NCBI GenBank assembly: GCA_024235735.1
Contig: JACKLU010000008.1
Span: 1 to 64,000, forward strand
DNA length: 64,000 nucleotides
Direction of reading: 5' to 3'
Source of the DNA: Burkholderiales bacterium
GTDB lineage: Bacteria > Pseudomonadota > Gammaproteobacteria > Burkholderiales > Nitrosomonadaceae
Part shown: one piece after another, positions 62,969-64,000 of the stretch
Numbering within the stretch: position 1 is the first letter of the stretch
Layout: each line of letters opens with the position of its first letter
Notes under the pieces: model-generated
Database searches by the model: none
The model's input: the letters and a program-made list of their open reading frames with translations, nothing else
Told to the model about the DNA's origin: nothing
Made by a program: the position numbers and the translations under genes

Positions 62969-62990
62969 CTACCGGCTTTGACGCCGGTAG
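62969..62990. terminator. Hairpin after the PD40 gene
   Basis: A perfect 8-bp GC-rich stem (CTACCGGC / GCCGGTAG) with a 6-nt loop lies 14 bp after the PD40 stop. No U-tract follows, so this is a weak or RNA-stabilising structure. From here to 63194 I see no gene. Confidence 0.4.
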
Positions 62991-63194
62991 ATTGGGTGGC
63001 GCTGATCAACACGGCAGCACCCTTTAGTGGCAGCACTGGCTGAGCGACCCTTTTACCAGCGCCTGATACGGCTGGCGAACGGCGAGCCGTCGGTTACGAC
63101 TTGTGACGGTTATCACTGCTGCATACAAATGACCATCATGACGCCTTTGCTTTGTGTCTGTAGACCGGATTATGCCGCATCCTATAGCATCGAA

Positions 63195-64000
63195 TTAAAG
63201 CGATTCGACACCATGCGACAAAGCCTTCGCTTCCCCCTCAGATAAGATAAACACGCGATCTGCCGCATTAATCACGGCAGGTTGGTGCGATACCGCGATA
63301 ATTGTCAGTTGTCTGGACAGCTGTTGCAGTGTTTCGCAGATCGTTTTTTCACTTTCCGGATCCAGCGCGCTGGTGGGTTCATCCATAATCAAAAATGCCG
63401 GCCCATGCGCAAGCGCGCGTGCAATGGCGATACGCTGACGCTGCCCCCCGGACAGTAATCCACCGCGCTCGCCGACAACGGTATGCATACCGTCTGGCAA
63501 CGCACTGACAAAACCCCATGCACCCGCCTGACGCAGGGCGCTTTCGGCGTCCGCCACCGTCAGCGCCGGTTCGCCAACCAGAATGTTATTCATGATGGTA
63601 TCGTGCAGCAGGATGGTGTCTTGCGAAACATAACCGATCATATGCCGCCATTTTCTCAGATCGATATCATGCAGGGATTGCCCATCGATCAGTATTTTTC
63701 CCGCATTGGGTTCAGTCAATCCGCACAACAGATCGATCAGCGTGCTCTTGCCCACGCCCGAAGGCCCGGTAATCGCGGTAAACGTTTTAACCGGAATATC
63801 AAGATCAAGTTGTTTAAAGATCACTTTCTCGCCATAGCTGAATTGGACATGCTGCACTGCGATGCCTTGCCGTAAAGTTGGCTCAGCAGTACCAGAATTC
63901 CGTTCAGCAGCAGCAGCGGCGTCTTCCGCCGCTTTACGCAACGCCCAGTAGGCGCTTTCCTGCACGGCCAGTTGCTGGTATTTACGCTGTGTTTTGTTGA
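63195..64000 (-). CDS. ABC exporter, C-terminal part (runs off the window)
   Basis: The minus-strand frame is open to the window edge; the GTG at 63965 is an internal codon rather than a start, because in-frame codons continue upstream (NKTQRKYQQLAV). The visible ATPase has Walker A GPSGVGKST, the Q-loop YVSQDTILLHDT, signature LSGGQRQRIAIARAL, Walker B FLIMDEPTSALD and the switch His in AVSHQPA. The missing N-terminal part should hold the membrane domain. The substrate is unknown. Confidence 0.88.
   Translation of the reverse strand, partial: NKTQRKYQQLAVQESAYWALRKAAEDAAAAAERNSGTAEPTLRQGIAVQHVQFSYGEKVIFKQLDLDIPVKTFTAITGPSGVGKSTLIDLLCGLTEPNAGKILIDGQSLHDIDLRKWRHMIGYVSQDTILLHDTIMNNILVGEPALTVADAESALRQAGAWGFVSALPDGMHTVVGERGGLLSGGQRQRIAIARALAHGPAFLIMDEPTSALDPESEKTICETLQQLSRQLTIIAVSHQPAVINAADRVFILSEGEAKALSHGVESL

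Noticed and set aside
1..64000. CRISPR arrays, rRNA, prophage or integrase-type att sites
   Set aside because: I looked for regularly spaced repeats, rRNA and integrase genes and saw none. The repeats present are MITE- or REP-like.

Overview
The window looks like the chromosome of a Gram-negative betaproteobacterium with moderate GC, most plausibly a relative of Nitrosomonas. The evidence is gene order and content: mreC-mreD-mrdA-rodA-rlpA; lolB-ispE-tRNA-Gln-prs-rplY-pth-ychF; minC-minD-minE; rluD next to bamD; nth next to a soluble rsxB/rnfB; and many outer-membrane or lipoprotein genes. The genus is an inference. No rRNA, amo or hao gene lies in the window.

Region by region. 0-5.6 kb holds the cell-elongation (rod) operon, five genes joined by 4-base overlaps or short gaps. 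5.6-8 kb holds a TraB/PrgY-like membrane protein between two direct copies of a ~210-bp MITE-like repeat (family A), and a second repeat family (B) that ends 7 bp before an ABC exporter. 8-18 kb holds the ABC exporter, a LonB/LonH-type protease, an HDOD regulator and mfd. 17.8-23.5 kb is mostly on the minus strand: phoB with a good Pho box but no phoR, a sulfotransferase, a Trk-like potassium uptake pair and an MHS-family MFS transporter. 23.5-31.4 kb is accessory. A short islet bounded by diverged direct repeats carries a HigBA-like toxin-antitoxin pair, a REP-associated tyrosine transposase (RAYT) inside inverted REP elements, and a DUF2442 gene. It is followed by two VOC proteins, a methyltransferase overlapping a GH114-like secreted protein, a Spy-like periplasmic protein, a BfrA-type bacterioferritin, DUF3175 and an unknown protein. 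31.4-40.1 kb holds an acyltransferase and then a long minus-strand housekeeping block. 40.4-50 kb holds an anchored protein of unknown function, a TPR lipoprotein, a fused M1-like/M28/PDZ peptidase whose stop codon overlaps a MITE end, DUF1841, nth, rsxB and a surface-adhesin-E-like protein. 50.7-57.5 kb holds a two-lobed lipoprotein, an outer-membrane barrel, a LysR regulator, rluD, bamD and a UspA protein. 57.7-64 kb holds an IS66 relic, secreted unknown proteins, an MscS channel, nadC, an IS66-type MITE with a perfect 8-bp target duplication, a PD40 propeller protein and the end of an ABC exporter running off the window.

The main theme outside housekeeping is small non-autonomous repeats (families A-D and REPs). 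They sit tightly against genes and in places supply a leader, a stop codon or an intergenic hairpin. I did not find a clear multi-gene undescribed system. The best candidates for new biology are the repeat-bounded TA/RAYT islet, the MITE-gene junctions, the peptidase fusion and several anchored or secreted proteins of unknown function.
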